From the NCBI GenBank assembly GCA_022925895.1, contig JAKSYS010000007.1, positions 124,001 through 188,000 of the forward strand: a stretch of DNA of 64,000 nt, read 5' to 3'. A model generated the notes under the pieces. It was not told the DNA's origin. It searched no databases and saw only the letters and a list, made by a program, of their open reading frames with translations. The stretch is from Fragilaria crotonensis. Its lineage: Eukaryota; Bacillariophyta; Fragilariophyceae; Fragilariales; Fragilariaceae. Numbering within the stretch: the first letter of the stretch is position 1; the number at the start of each line of letters is the position of its first letter. Below, one piece after another: positions 23,649 to 33,023 of the stretch. A program made the translations under genes and the position numbers.

Positions 23649-24235
23649 AGTCAAGGTACAGCAGCTGACAGCTGTTATTGTGCCGTTATTGACGTTGAAA
23701 TTTCGTCCCCGCCAGCTGAGTCCCATCCGGCTTTGGATACGAAGATTCTCACGCCAACTGTATACGGCGAATCGCCAGTACGAAAACTACAGTTGTCCCG
23801 GACTGCTTTCCGCCCTCATAACCTCCTTTTCTACAACAACAATTTGTCCACATTAACCCAGTGCAATTCAACTGCAATTTCCTTCATGTGCCAACTAATT
23901 TCCAACATGTGTCCCTCATCATGTTGGCTAAGTCTAACCATGTTGCAACAGTTGTTGCGACCGTCAATTCGCTCGTGAAAGCGGAGTTGGTCCTGACATT
24001 TCAATGCCCTTATCAGTGGGATGAAGGCTTTGAATGTTCACTCCCACAACCCTCTAACTTCGCGAAAGTAGATCGGCAAGATTCAATCGGACCTGGATTG
24101 AATTGGTTCCTTCAAAGTGAAACCTAGAAATAAGCTCATAAGTTAAACAACACTAGAATTAATAACTCTACGTTTGACCGAACCCGGATTTCTACGAACT
24201 AGTACGCAGCCTTGATCACGCCGTGTACTTCGACT
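23649..24235 (+). repeat. 3' LTR of element 1
   Basis: 587 bp, AGTC to GACT, nearly identical to 16172-16759. It ends 131 bp before the ATG of the ribosome recycling factor, so promoter or poly(A) signals in the LTR could affect that gene. Confidence 0.93.
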
Positions 24236-24240
24236 CTACA
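24236..24240. repeat. Target-site duplication of element 1, right copy
   Basis: CTACA, matching 16167-16171. Confidence 0.85.
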
Positions 24241-24366
24241 GACCCTTCGGTATCATACAGTACGTCCTTCAACCTACAACCATCGTACTGGAGTACCATG
24301 TACTGGAATACTAATGACACCGTGTCACAGTGTCACAAAGAAGATTTCGCGACAGTCTTCTCAACG

Positions 24367-25347
24367 ATGATGTCCGTTTCCTCAGTCGGTCGTCGGCTTC
24401 CACTCCTCCTCCGGCGACAAGTTCCTGCTGTTGTTTCTCTGTCTTCATTGAATATTAACAATGAGTGGCACTGTCATGGACAATCAGTGACAATGTTGCT
24501 GCACCAAAAACAACATACGAATCAACTAAATCAGACACGACGATGGTTCTCTCGCAAGGGTGCCAAAATGGGTCAACATTTGGATTCCCTACGTGAACAG
24601 GCTCATCGAGTATCGCACGAGGAAGCAAAGGAAAAGAGGAATAAAAAGAAGGGAAAGAAGGAAGGTGGTAGTGCTAGTACCATTGAGGATTCTGATGATG
24701 ACGCATTCACTAGCGAACCCGAGCTTCATGACCATCATGACGTGGATGATGATCACAATGACGGAACGGATTTAGATGATGCTCCAGCACTCCCTGAGCC
24801 ACGCGTTCTTAAAGCGAGCATGATTAAGGTCGTCGATCGACTCAAGGAATCCTTCAAATCCATTCGAGGAGCTGAACCAACTCCAGAACTCTTTGATTCC
24901 ATCATGGTGGATGCCTATGGTGACACGGCACCATTATCCACGGTCGCCCAGGTAGTTATCGTGTCTCCGACTTTGGCCAACGTCACATGCTTTGATCCCG
25001 CTGTTGCCAAGGACGTATCGAATGCCATTCGAGATTCCCTCGAACTTAATCCACAACTGGAGGAAGATGGTGTTGTCAAGGTACCATTACCACGTGTATC
25101 CATGGAAACACGTCAAAAAATTGTCAAGCAACTAAACAAGCAGGCAGAAGCGTCTCGTACTCGCATTCGGAATATAAGGCGTAAGGCCATGGACAAAATC
25201 AAGTTGGGTAAGGAAGGGAAATTGGAGGGCATTAGCAAGGATGATGCCTTTCGTGTGGCCAAGGAGCTTGATGCAGTTGTGGAAGATGTCATCAAGCTCG
25301 TTAATGATGCTGTCCATCAGAAGGAAGCATCAATCATGGCAGTGTAG
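24367..25347 (+). CDS. Organellar ribosome recycling factor
   Basis: Splits post-termination ribosomes with EF-G in mitochondria or plastids. 326 codons from the ATG at 24367. The frame is open further upstream into the LTR, but that part has no protein character. The start MMSVSSVGRRLPLLLRRQV is an Arg-rich amphipathic leader, more mitochondrial than plastid in style. After it come a Lys-rich coil and a long acidic, His/Asp-rich linker (residues about 95-145) unusual for this family. The RRF domain then runs from about 150: LKESFKSIRGAEPTPELFDSI, the PLPRVSMETRQKIVKQL hinge helix and TRIRNIRRKAMDKIK are diagnostic. Uninterrupted, so it survived the insertion next to it. Confidence 0.92.
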   Translation: MMSVSSVGRRLPLLLRRQVPAVVSLSSLNINNEWHCHGQSVTMLLHQKQHTNQLNQTRRWFSRKGAKMGQHLDSLREQAHRVSHEEAKEKRNKKKGKKEGGSASTIEDSDDDAFTSEPELHDHHDVDDDHNDGTDLDDAPALPEPRVLKASMIKVVDRLKESFKSIRGAEPTPELFDSIMVDAYGDTAPLSTVAQVVIVSPTLANVTCFDPAVAKDVSNAIRDSLELNPQLEEDGVVKVPLPRVSMETRQKIVKQLNKQAEASRTRIRNIRRKAMDKIKLGKEGKLEGISKDDAFRVAKELDAVVEDVIKLVNDAVHQKEASIMAV

Positions 25348-25898
25348 TCAACGAATCCGATAAGAATGGAATTAAGCTAAACTCATGAAAACCGAATTCG
25401 TTTCAAGGCAATCATAACGAGCGTGTCGAATTAATCGCACTCTCGCAACCGAATGTGCCAACGATTGAGGTTAAGAATGCCATTCTGACAGAAATTGTCG
25501 ATGACACGAGGAACGAGGGCCAGAAGTGAAATGACAAAGCTGGCTCATTGACAACTTCTAGTAGTGGTCAAGAGTCCATGTGCAATGGGCATAGGAGCAG
25601 ACAGACCACCTCGTTTCGTTGAAACCTTGAGGCGGGCGAAAGGTTCGTGCTCCATCCACGAAACGAAAGAAACATTCTGGACGTGTTTCCAATTGCTCCA
25701 GGTGCCTCAAACGTGACATCACCTCCAAACTAGGCCCGTTTGTCGCTTTCCAATTTTGAAAACGAGGAAAATTCCACGATTGTGAAGCTAGCATCACCCA
25801 ACTGATGTAGACTTTGATCACGATTTAATACCACACAAACTGATCATTCGCAGGAACACAAAACAAAAGCATACAGCTCCAAAGTAAGGCTCTATACC
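25348..25898. other. Intergenic, no gene seen
   Basis: Follows the ribosome recycling factor stop. Only short opposing ORFs; no repeat or RNA gene recognised. Confidence 0.45.
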
Positions 25899-26486
25899 AT
25901 GACCAGAAACTCTCATGTCACAACATTTGGACCACGGTACCGATGGAACAATCCTTCCGATCTCATGGACATCACCCACCAACTACGAGACCGTTTCGAC
26001 CTTGAAACTGGGTTCCACAAAGAGTGCGGCATCGTCCATGATGGCCATGAGAGCGACGCCCACGGTTCTTGTGGTGTGACTCTTGCGTCATGCCATCGTG
26101 TCGTTACCCCCAACGGCACACCTCCATCGGCGGTGGTTCGTGACGAGGTGCGGAAACAACACGAATGGGTACAGCAGGACCCTTCGCCAACATCGGTTCA
26201 GTCCGACTTGGTTTTCACAAAGGGTGTTGTAATTCCTCCCAAGAGTCAATTCTTTCCTTTTGACACGAACGACGCGCTCGTGCTGCAGACTCACGTTGAT
26301 GCACTTGCGAGAGATCTCGATCATGTCGTTGACAATAAGCAATCCCTCCACGACGATGAATGGTGGATTCGTCTTGAAGAAGGGTTACATATTTGTGGCG
26401 ACAACCGAGTCCAACAGCAGCAACATGACGAAAAGCCAGCATTATTTTGGAACGGAGGCAACAGAGAATCACGGTGTGCGACGTGA
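25899..26486 (+). CDS. Hypothetical protein
   Basis: 195 codons from the ATG at 25899. Not recognised. It is rich in His, Asp and Trp, with soluble character: RYRWNNPSDLMDITHQLRDR, a GVVIPPKSQFFPFDTNDALV segment that reads like folded protein, and an ending around DDEWWIRLEEGLHICGDN. No signal or membrane segment. The opposite strand also has shorter ORFs, so coding status is moderate. Confidence 0.45.
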   Translation: MTRNSHVTTFGPRYRWNNPSDLMDITHQLRDRFDLETGFHKECGIVHDGHESDAHGSCGVTLASCHRVVTPNGTPPSAVVRDEVRKQHEWVQQDPSPTSVQSDLVFTKGVVIPPKSQFFPFDTNDALVLQTHVDALARDLDHVVDNKQSLHDDEWWIRLEEGLHICGDNRVQQQQHDEKPALFWNGGNRESRCAT

Positions 26487-26886
26487 TAGCAAACAAAGTT
26501 GTGCCCGGTAATTTTCACCTCCCGCTCCTATACGCATGTGCTGTCCAAAAATTGAACTGGTGTGAATCAAGGCCTTGAGTGTATATTCATGTAAATAACA
26601 AAACTAGATTGGACTCCTTGACAAACACGAGAGCTACGGTAGGGAAAAGTCATTCAATTAATGCCCTGGGAGCAAACTTGAAAAAGCGATTAATGTCAAT
26701 TACCGCACTTACCATCTAGGCAGCTGCTGATCGAATCCACACCCCTGAATTCGCGACACTTGAGATGGTGAGAAGGCGCCCCCTCCCCGCATCCAAAAGA
26801 AGATTGTTTGCAGGAGTCTCGAAGGAACTGGGAGTCTACGACCAATTTTTTCGCCAATTGTGCATCCACAGAAAACAACTAGCCCT
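26487..26886. other. Intergenic, convergent gene ends
   Basis: Between the unknown gene (+) and the DUF676 gene (-). Nothing recognised. Confidence 0.45.
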
Positions 26887-28578
26887 CTATTCTTCCACAG
26901 GCAATTCCCACGCGAAAATAAACTCAATAAGTTCGTTGGCCAGTGCATCCACTACAGGTCTTCCTCCCTTATAAAAGGACGCACGCTTCTTGTCTCGTGA
27001 CAAGGCGACAATCATATTGTGTCCAAGTGGCCACGCGATTCGATCAAGATCAGGGGCCTTTCGTGTGGCCTCGGCAACCTCACCGGAACCAACGACTTTT
27101 CTCGTTTTGAGATTCTTCAATGGAGACATTTCATCATCTGAAAGGTAGGAAGATGCGCCTCGTCGTAGTCGCGGCAGGTTCACACCAACTGGAATCTCGT
27201 TTCGAAGATCGACAAACACTTTCTTCCATCCGAGGGAATCCAAACTCTTCGACATAATCGCGAGGTCATCGGCGTGATCCGCAGTGGCGCTGCCGTTCGA
27301 CGCAACATCCTTTGCTCCATTACCGCTGCTTGCGTCTGGCTGACATGGGGTGTGAAAAACGGCAACAACCAGTCCGTTACCATCCAGAACAACACAACCT
27401 TGATCATCGAGCAGGATTTCGTCGGTTTGGTCAGGGTGGTGCGGAACATAGAATCTGCATGAAGAAAGGCGGCAGTAGCAGTCGGAACAGGAAAGTCGGT
27501 GCCGAAGGCATTTGCATAGGCAATTCTCTTGCGAAAGAGCTCAAGCGGTTTCAAAAACTCTGGAGAGGTTGCCATGGTCTTTAGCAGTCCATTAAGACGA
27601 AATCTGCGAGAAAAGTTGTGAGCGTGACCTAAGAGACTCACAACACTGCCAAGAAGAAATACTGACTTACAGATCTTTCCCAGTATCTCCCATGGTATGA
27701 GCCATGCCAACCTCGGCTGCTCTTGGTATTGGAAAGTACGTGTGTTTCGATAGACCCAAGTGCGGCGTCGCAGTAGTGCAGAACACTCTAAAGTGCAGCT
27801 TGAACGCACTGTCCAGTACCATGTTATCGGTTCGTTCCATCAAGCGTGCAATTGAATATCGACAGTAGATCCCTCCCAGTGAGTTCCCGAGGAGGGATAT
27901 TGTCACGTGCTTGAGCTCCGTATTTGAGTCGGCATCGTTCTTCTGGGCCATGGTGGAACGTATGATCTTTAACATTTCTTCCAATAATCGCTCTCCACCC
28001 TTTTCGACTCCATCTTTGGTTCGATGTTCATTACATGTTGAACAATGGACTACAAACTCATGCCGAGTTTTAGAGCTTGCCTTGACCAACTGATGTTTCC
28101 GCTGTTCTGCCAGCAGGCGCATCACTGTCTCTAAATACGAAAGGTCCTGCACCATACACATGACACAGTCGAAACGACCAATACACGTGAGAACGATTCT
28201 CATAAAGCAAACATTCCAAAACACCCGCCGCCCATCACTCGTACTGAATCCCGTGTATCCGTGCACCAGAAAACAGAAATGTGTAACATGGGGTGCTTGT
28301 TGATGATAGTCCTCCATGAGTTGTCTTGAATGGTCAGAATTCAAATCTGTATATACTTCTCCAAAGGATTCCATAAATAAAGCATCTTCGTGCCATATGG
28401 GTTGTTTCCGTCTTGCAGAGAATTGATCTCGTAAAGCGAATGTGGGTTTGGACAAGAGAAGCCCCGCCAGGACTATTGAAAGGAGCGCTGTGATGAGTAT
28501 CATGATCCAATTCTCGGTCCAGAATGACTCCAAGGAAGGATATGTCGAGAACAAGGCAGCTAGAAGTTGATTCTGCAT
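26887..28578 (-). CDS. DUF676 (ROG1/FAM135-type) lipase-like serine hydrolase, two exons
   Basis: Exon 1 28578-27671, intron 27604-27670 (67 bp, GTAAGT to TCGCAG), exon 2 27603-26887. The splice gives DLFRLNGLLKTM in frame. A membrane anchor (WIMILITALLSIVLAGLLL) lies near residues 24-42. The hydrolase domain starts THFCFLVHGYTG. The nucleophile elbow is LLGNSLGGIYCRYSIARL, a GxSxG-type motif in the DUF676 form, and ATPHLGLSKH follows. Exon 2 has KRIAYANAFGTDFPVP as in this family, then a linker and a LGWKKVFVDL segment. One frame break sits near 27452, where an extra T on the minus strand would restore continuity. Probable membrane-associated lipid esterase; substrate unknown. Confidence 0.85.
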
Positions 28579-29518
28579 AACAGATCACAGCAGACTGACA
28601 CTGTACCGTTTGATCGCTTCTCTTTGGGTATGGTAGATTGGTTCAAAGAATCAGTACAATACTGTATCGAATCTTGAAAATTGCAATACCCGCGGATCTG
28701 AAAAGAGTGAAACGAGGAGATGGAGGGTATAACTATTTTGATGGGAAATGAATTGATTCAATTCACAACTGGCTGAAGGTGTGGAACAAATCGGTGCAAA
28801 TGGCAATCCCACGGACCAGCAGACGCATCGACGTGTCCGGGATTCAGTCGTCCAACCATCACGTTGTTCGTTTTTCGCCTACATGTACTTGTACCTCGAT
28901 GTGATGGAAGCACAAAGCATATAGTGTACTTGTACCTGGTACAACGTGTATGACAGTATGACATATGGTCATATGGAGTACTTGAGTACAAACCTTCCAA
29001 TTTTTATCAAATGCGACCGTTGAGCAAAAATGCAGTACAGTACTCCGGTAGCCGTGAATGCGTAATACTGGTGTAGTACATCTACACAGGACTAGCACTA
29101 GCATGTCATGTTAGTGGTGGCCAATGTACTCATACATGTATATAATATATAGTAGATGTATATGTACATCCACGGCATATCTAAGAGCAAATGTCCAGGA
29201 CTCTCTATGTTTTTTGGCTTTAGCTGAGAGTACGAGTACAAGTACTACTACCCTGCGAGCATGCAAGCTCTAGAGTTCTATTGTACCGGTATGCACAGTA
29301 CAATACTCGAAGAGCATGTCCAAGTTGTCTTTGAGCATCGTCTGCCGCAGATTGCAAGCAACGAGCAACGCTGTCCATTGTCCATCACATGTAACCCTCG
29401 CGATTGGGAGGTTCACAGGAAAAAGAAGAATAGAACAGGGGCCTTGGAAAAATCGTTATTGTATTCGACGGTGTGGATGTTTTCCATCATTATCCGGGCG
29501 CCGATCGATGCCTTCACT
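28579..29518. promoter_or_regulatory. Divergent promoter interval with GTAC words
   Basis: Between the DUF676 gene (-) and the methyltransferase (+). GTAC-centred words are dense from 28870 to 29300 (TACTTGTACCTGGTAC, GAGTACGAGTACAAGTAC). A TATATAATATATAG stretch lies near 29139-29152. The methyltransferase frame is open upstream to 29261, so its true start could lie here. Confidence 0.45.
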
Positions 29519-30388
29519 ATGGTCCTTCTACTGCTTTGCATTGTTTCATTGCCACATGGTACAACATCATGGGTGGCGGTGCATTCCAATTGTCAGCGTT
29601 CGTCGAGAATAGTACGAGTGAATCACCTGTGCTGCGGAGTACGCCCCCAAAATCTGAGGCAGATTCGGCTTGACGATGATGATGATGACCAAATCGTCCA
29701 AATCATCCCGCGCGTTGTACAATTGGCAGACGATTGGTCTGTCACAATTTGGGAGAAATACCAACCAGCTGCGACAGTCGATCACTATTGGAGCACTCAG
29801 AGTCGATCAGAGAAAGCATTGGATCCATTTGGTCTGGTCAACTGGCCAGGATCTATCGTGGCGGCACAAGAGTTGAGAAAGCACCGACAAGAGATCGAAA
29901 ATACGACCGTCGTGGTTATCGGAGCAGGTACAGGTGTAGAAGTACAAGCTGTCGCCATGCTTGGAGCAAAACATGTTATTGCTACGGACTACAATCCCAC
30001 TACCTTGAGGTTACTAGAGTATGGAGTCGAGAACGCAGGTCTTGAGGATGTGATAACATCGCGACTGTTTGATCTCACAAGTACGGAGCCACTTCCCGAT
30101 TGTGACATATTGATTGCCTCCGATGTCATGTACTCTGAACGACTATCAAGAATAATCTCTGACAGATGTCTAGAGGCAAGACGGAAAAGGCACCCACCAA
30201 AGATTCTAGTGTCCGACTCTCAGCGATTTGCTGATTTTGTTCCTCGATTGCGGGAACAACTTGGGGACGACTCGATACAATGGGAAGAGAGATGGCTGCA
30301 ATCCTTCACAGGCTCAGGAGTCTTGATAGACGATGATCAAACATACGATGTCAAAGCTAGGGTCCTATCCATAGGTTGGGCTGGATAG
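29519..30388 (+). CDS. METTL21-like (methyltransferase family 16) protein methyltransferase
   Basis: SAM-dependent class I methyltransferase of the family that modifies Lys on chaperones and translation factors. Seen: PFGLVNWPGSIVAAQELRKH, the characteristic entry helix. Motif I is VVVIGAGTGVEVQAVAMLGA, then HVIATDYNP for motif post-I. DILIASDVMYSERLS stands where the DxxY-type active site is expected. I chose the ATG at 29519 because it gives a leader, MVLLLLCIVSLPHGTT, that could be a signal peptide; an ATG at 29477 and an open frame back to 29261 are alternatives. An acidic Asp run precedes the catalytic domain. No introns or breaks. Confidence 0.82.
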   Translation: MVLLLLCIVSLPHGTTSWVAVHSNCQRSSRIVRVNHLCCGVRPQNLRQIRLDDDDDDQIVQIIPRVVQLADDWSVTIWEKYQPAATVDHYWSTQSRSEKALDPFGLVNWPGSIVAAQELRKHRQEIENTTVVVIGAGTGVEVQAVAMLGAKHVIATDYNPTTLRLLEYGVENAGLEDVITSRLFDLTSTEPLPDCDILIASDVMYSERLSRIISDRCLEARRKRHPPKILVSDSQRFADFVPRLREQLGDDSIQWEERWLQSFTGSGVLIDDDQTYDVKARVLSIGWAG

Positions 30389-30805
30389 TGCAGTGCATCA
30401 CAAGGGGAAACAAAGATTTTGACGACTGCATGTGTGACATTTGTATTCGTTGTGATCCATGTGTTGTGCCACTTCTGTGTGCTAGTTGTACATTTTGAGG
30501 AGGGGCGTTCTGTGGTTCTGTGCATCGCATTCGTTGTACGAAACGACTCATGTCCACGCGTTCACTCTGGAACCATCATATCATCGATGTCAACAGCCTA
30601 CTTCCTGCCTACAAGTGAATGAAGGATTCAATTCTCGTTTATATTCTTGCTGGATCACATGCGTTGCGGATGCTCGACCTCGTCATCACTTTATGGTGTG
30701 CGAACTTTAGTGGTTATGACGTTATGACTATACGGCATACTCGACAGTAATGGCCATCATTTTGCCATGGTGCAACACATCACTGGGAAAGTTGACGCTA
30801 GAACA
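30389..30805. other. Intergenic, convergent gene ends
   Basis: Between the methyltransferase (+) and the IWR1-like gene (-). No feature recognised. Confidence 0.45.
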
Positions 30806-31997
30806 TCATGGTAAATACTCAAAACTTCCTACACTAGTGGTCGTCATCCAGATCTGGATCATAGGCATAAAAGTGTTGAGTATTTCCCTCATCATTCCCA
30901 TCATAGAGACCATACTGAGCATCATACTCGCGTCTGTCTCCTCATCTGGGTACGAGGCGCTGTTCACCGCCATTCGGCCAACCGGCATGGGAAGTCGGTC
31001 GTGGCGAAATCCAACATCTTCGTCGCTGTCAATGTCTTCATCACTTTCCTCATCAGGGTAATCATTATGTTCATGATCCTCGGCGTTGGAATCAACGTCG
31101 TCATCATCTTGCGCAAAGTCGTCATCAGAATCTCGACCATAGTCCTCGGGACAGAGTGTCTCGAGGATGAGCTCTCCATGCTCATTGAGGTAACCAACGC
31201 CGCCTCGAAGCTCCACGTACGTTGGATCAATCTGTTCCTCCTGTTCTTGTTCCGTAACAAGCTGAAACACGTCATAGACATAATCCTGCGTATCGGCACC
31301 AAAGGAAAGGAGAAGTTGAGCCACTTGGTCGTTTCCAGCGAGGATGGCATTTTGGTACGGGCGCTGTCCACTGACGTTTGCCGAATCGATGCAAAGTGCT
31401 TTTGGATACGACATTAAAATGTACCTGGCTTCTTCGACATTGTTCCATAAGGCTGCCAAGTGCAAGACGTTGCTGCCATCGGGTAACGTCCAAGATAGGT
31501 ATCGGTTCGTGTCATGCATGACGCGCTCGTCGTGTTCAAGAAATCCAAGTATTGTTGAAAGTGGATGATCCCTCTTGTATCTGCTTCATTTTCTGATCAA
31601 TCAATCGATAGGTTGGATCAAGTATTGCATTTTTGGCTCTCGGTCGTGGCGACAAGGAGGTTTTGCTCGTCGGTGACTTTTCCAACGTCAGTGCTAGCTT
31701 TGGTCGTTTTGGATCAATCCTGTTGAGCGTCGCATCGACGAACTTGAGCGAGCGTTTTCGGCTTTCTTTCTCAGTGGCTGATTCGGAAAGCGAAGTCTCG
31801 ATGCGCTTCCAAGTCAGAGTATTGCTCGAAAACGGCAAGGGCGAAAGGTTGGATGATGCCAATTCTTGCGCGAGATCATCGACTGTTTCTTGGCGTGCAC
31901 GTTTACGTTTAGCGAATTGAAGAGTAGGCAAAGGATCGACAGTCCTGGGCCGTTTGATGCGAAGGACAGTTGTGGAAGAACCGACGTTGGGCGCCAT
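30806..31997 (-). CDS. IWR1-like protein with an ankyrin-like insert, one frameshift
   Basis: IWR1/SLC7A6OS proteins help import RNA polymerase II into the nucleus. The N-terminus has the family start VLRIKRPRTVDPLPTLQF and is basic. The C-terminus has DYVYDVFQLV, then an acidic run with the IWR1 signature HNDYPDEESDEDIDSDE. Between them, in the frame from about 31555 down, is a segment with the look of ankyrin repeats: GSNVLHLAALWNNVEEARYI, and GQRPYQNAILAGNDQVAQLL. The two frames meet near the A-run 31558-31560 (+ strand), where one base seems extra. Human IWR1 has no ankyrin region that I know of, so this fusion is notable. Alternative: two overlapping partial genes, but the N- and C-terminal IWR1 pieces argue for one. 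Confidence 0.75.
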
Positions 31998-32405
31998 GGC
32001 TGTCGTAACTGATTCAATTAGGGCTCTGTGGAGTCAAGGTCGTTCGTCATTATGCAGTGCAGTCAGCTAATTGAGAAGCACAGTATTGTTCTAGGGCTTG
32101 TTACCAGACGTTGTGTAGCAGTAGTCGTTCAGGTTCTTGTTGCTTGGCGGAGGGTTTGATTTTGTTTGGTATTTGACGACGAACAGGGGGTTCTGGCAAC
32201 AAAGTGTGACTGGTAGTTCGGATTATGTGGAATCTACATAAATACCCTGGAATCTCTGGAATCCCCACTTCATTCTGCTCCCACCGTCCCCCGTTTCGAC
32301 GAAGTCTGGTGTCGTGTGGGTCGTGTGCATGAGGAAAACGGCGGTTTTAATCTGCATGGAAAGGACAAGTGCGGCGTCAATGTTTCTATGCTGGCGCGCA
32401 TACAG
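31998..32405. promoter_or_regulatory. Left half of a divergent promoter interval split by element 2
   Basis: From the IWR1-like start to the target-site duplication. Its other half is 44136-44335, upstream of the SET gene. CCTGGAATCTCTGGAATCC near 32248 is a small direct repeat. Confidence 0.4.
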
Positions 32406-32411
32406 CGTTTT
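32406..32411. repeat. Target-site duplication of element 2, left copy
   Basis: CGTTTT, repeated at 44130-44135. With LTRs read as TG to CA this is 6 bp; if the LTR is one base longer it is the usual 5 bp (GTTTT). Confidence 0.8.
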
Positions 32412-33012
32412 TGACAGTATTCGTGTGATCGGTACGCGAGTACTGGCCGACGGTAGACTTAAGGTTAGTAGGACCTAGAAGTCTGCCGTCGGACTTGACG
32501 GGAGAGGAAGCGAACGTGATGGATCGTCCAGCTTTGGGCGTAGGAGTCCTGAAGATGTGGACCATGATGGTAAATTTGTTGTTACAAATATGTAGAAGAT
32601 GTAGAACTAAGTAGTAAAGGCCTTTACTGTTTTTGGTTTGTGGAAATTATTAGTTAAAAAGTAGATGAAAAATGAAAGTGAGATCTCCAATATTAGTTGG
32701 AGTCTCACAAAAGTTATGTTGCTTTAATCCCACTTGTTGAGTGGTGTTTGAGTTATGAATCCCATAGTAAAAAGTTGTGTTGTCAATAAAATTGACAACA
32801 TAACAGATTTGAATACTTAGGGAAACTCAGGGCAACATGATTTAAATTCCTTGTGTGGTCGCGGGATCCAGAGTTCTGATTCGCAGAACTACTGGCACGA
32901 GTCACGGACAGACGAAGGAAAATAAAGGACTGTCTACCGTATTACCGTATGGTATTTAACCTTACAGTAATTACGAGTGACAGTGTGACAGAGTGACAGT
33001 AGATCTCTAACA
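32412..33012 (-). repeat. 3' LTR of element 2
   Basis: 601 bp. Read on the minus strand it starts TGTTAGAGATC and ends GAATACTGTCA. Contains a 10-bp-stem hairpin at 32778-32800. Confidence 0.93.
32778..32800. repeat. Perfect hairpin in the LTR
   Basis: TGTTGTCAAT, loop AAA, ATTGACAACA: a perfect 10-bp inverted repeat. The same hairpin is in the other LTR at 43895-43917. It may be a structural or regulatory RNA element; function not shown. Confidence 0.7.
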
Positions 33013-33022
33013 CCCCTCTTGG
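33013..33022 (-). other. Polypurine tract of element 2
   Basis: On the minus strand CCAAGAGGGG directly precedes the TG of the 3' LTR. Confidence 0.8.
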
Positions 33023-33023
33023 A

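Larger units (their letters stand above)
16172..24235 (+). mobile_element. Ty1/copia LTR retrotransposon, element 1 (8.06 kb)
   Basis: Complete structure: 588-bp and 587-bp LTRs, CTACA duplications, a polypurine tract before the 3' LTR, and gag-pol in copia order (nucleocapsid, protease, integrase, reverse transcriptase, RNase H). The LTRs differ by three substitutions and one base in a C-run, so insertion is recent. The coding region is broken by several frameshifts. The LTR boundaries, set by where the copies stop matching and by the duplications, are AGTC and GACT instead of TG and CA. Confidence 0.95.

Noticed and set aside
24223-24366. Upstream extension of the ribosome recycling factor frame into the LTR.
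   Set aside because: The first ATG with a leader-like sequence is at 24367; upstream codons come from LTR and promoter sequence.
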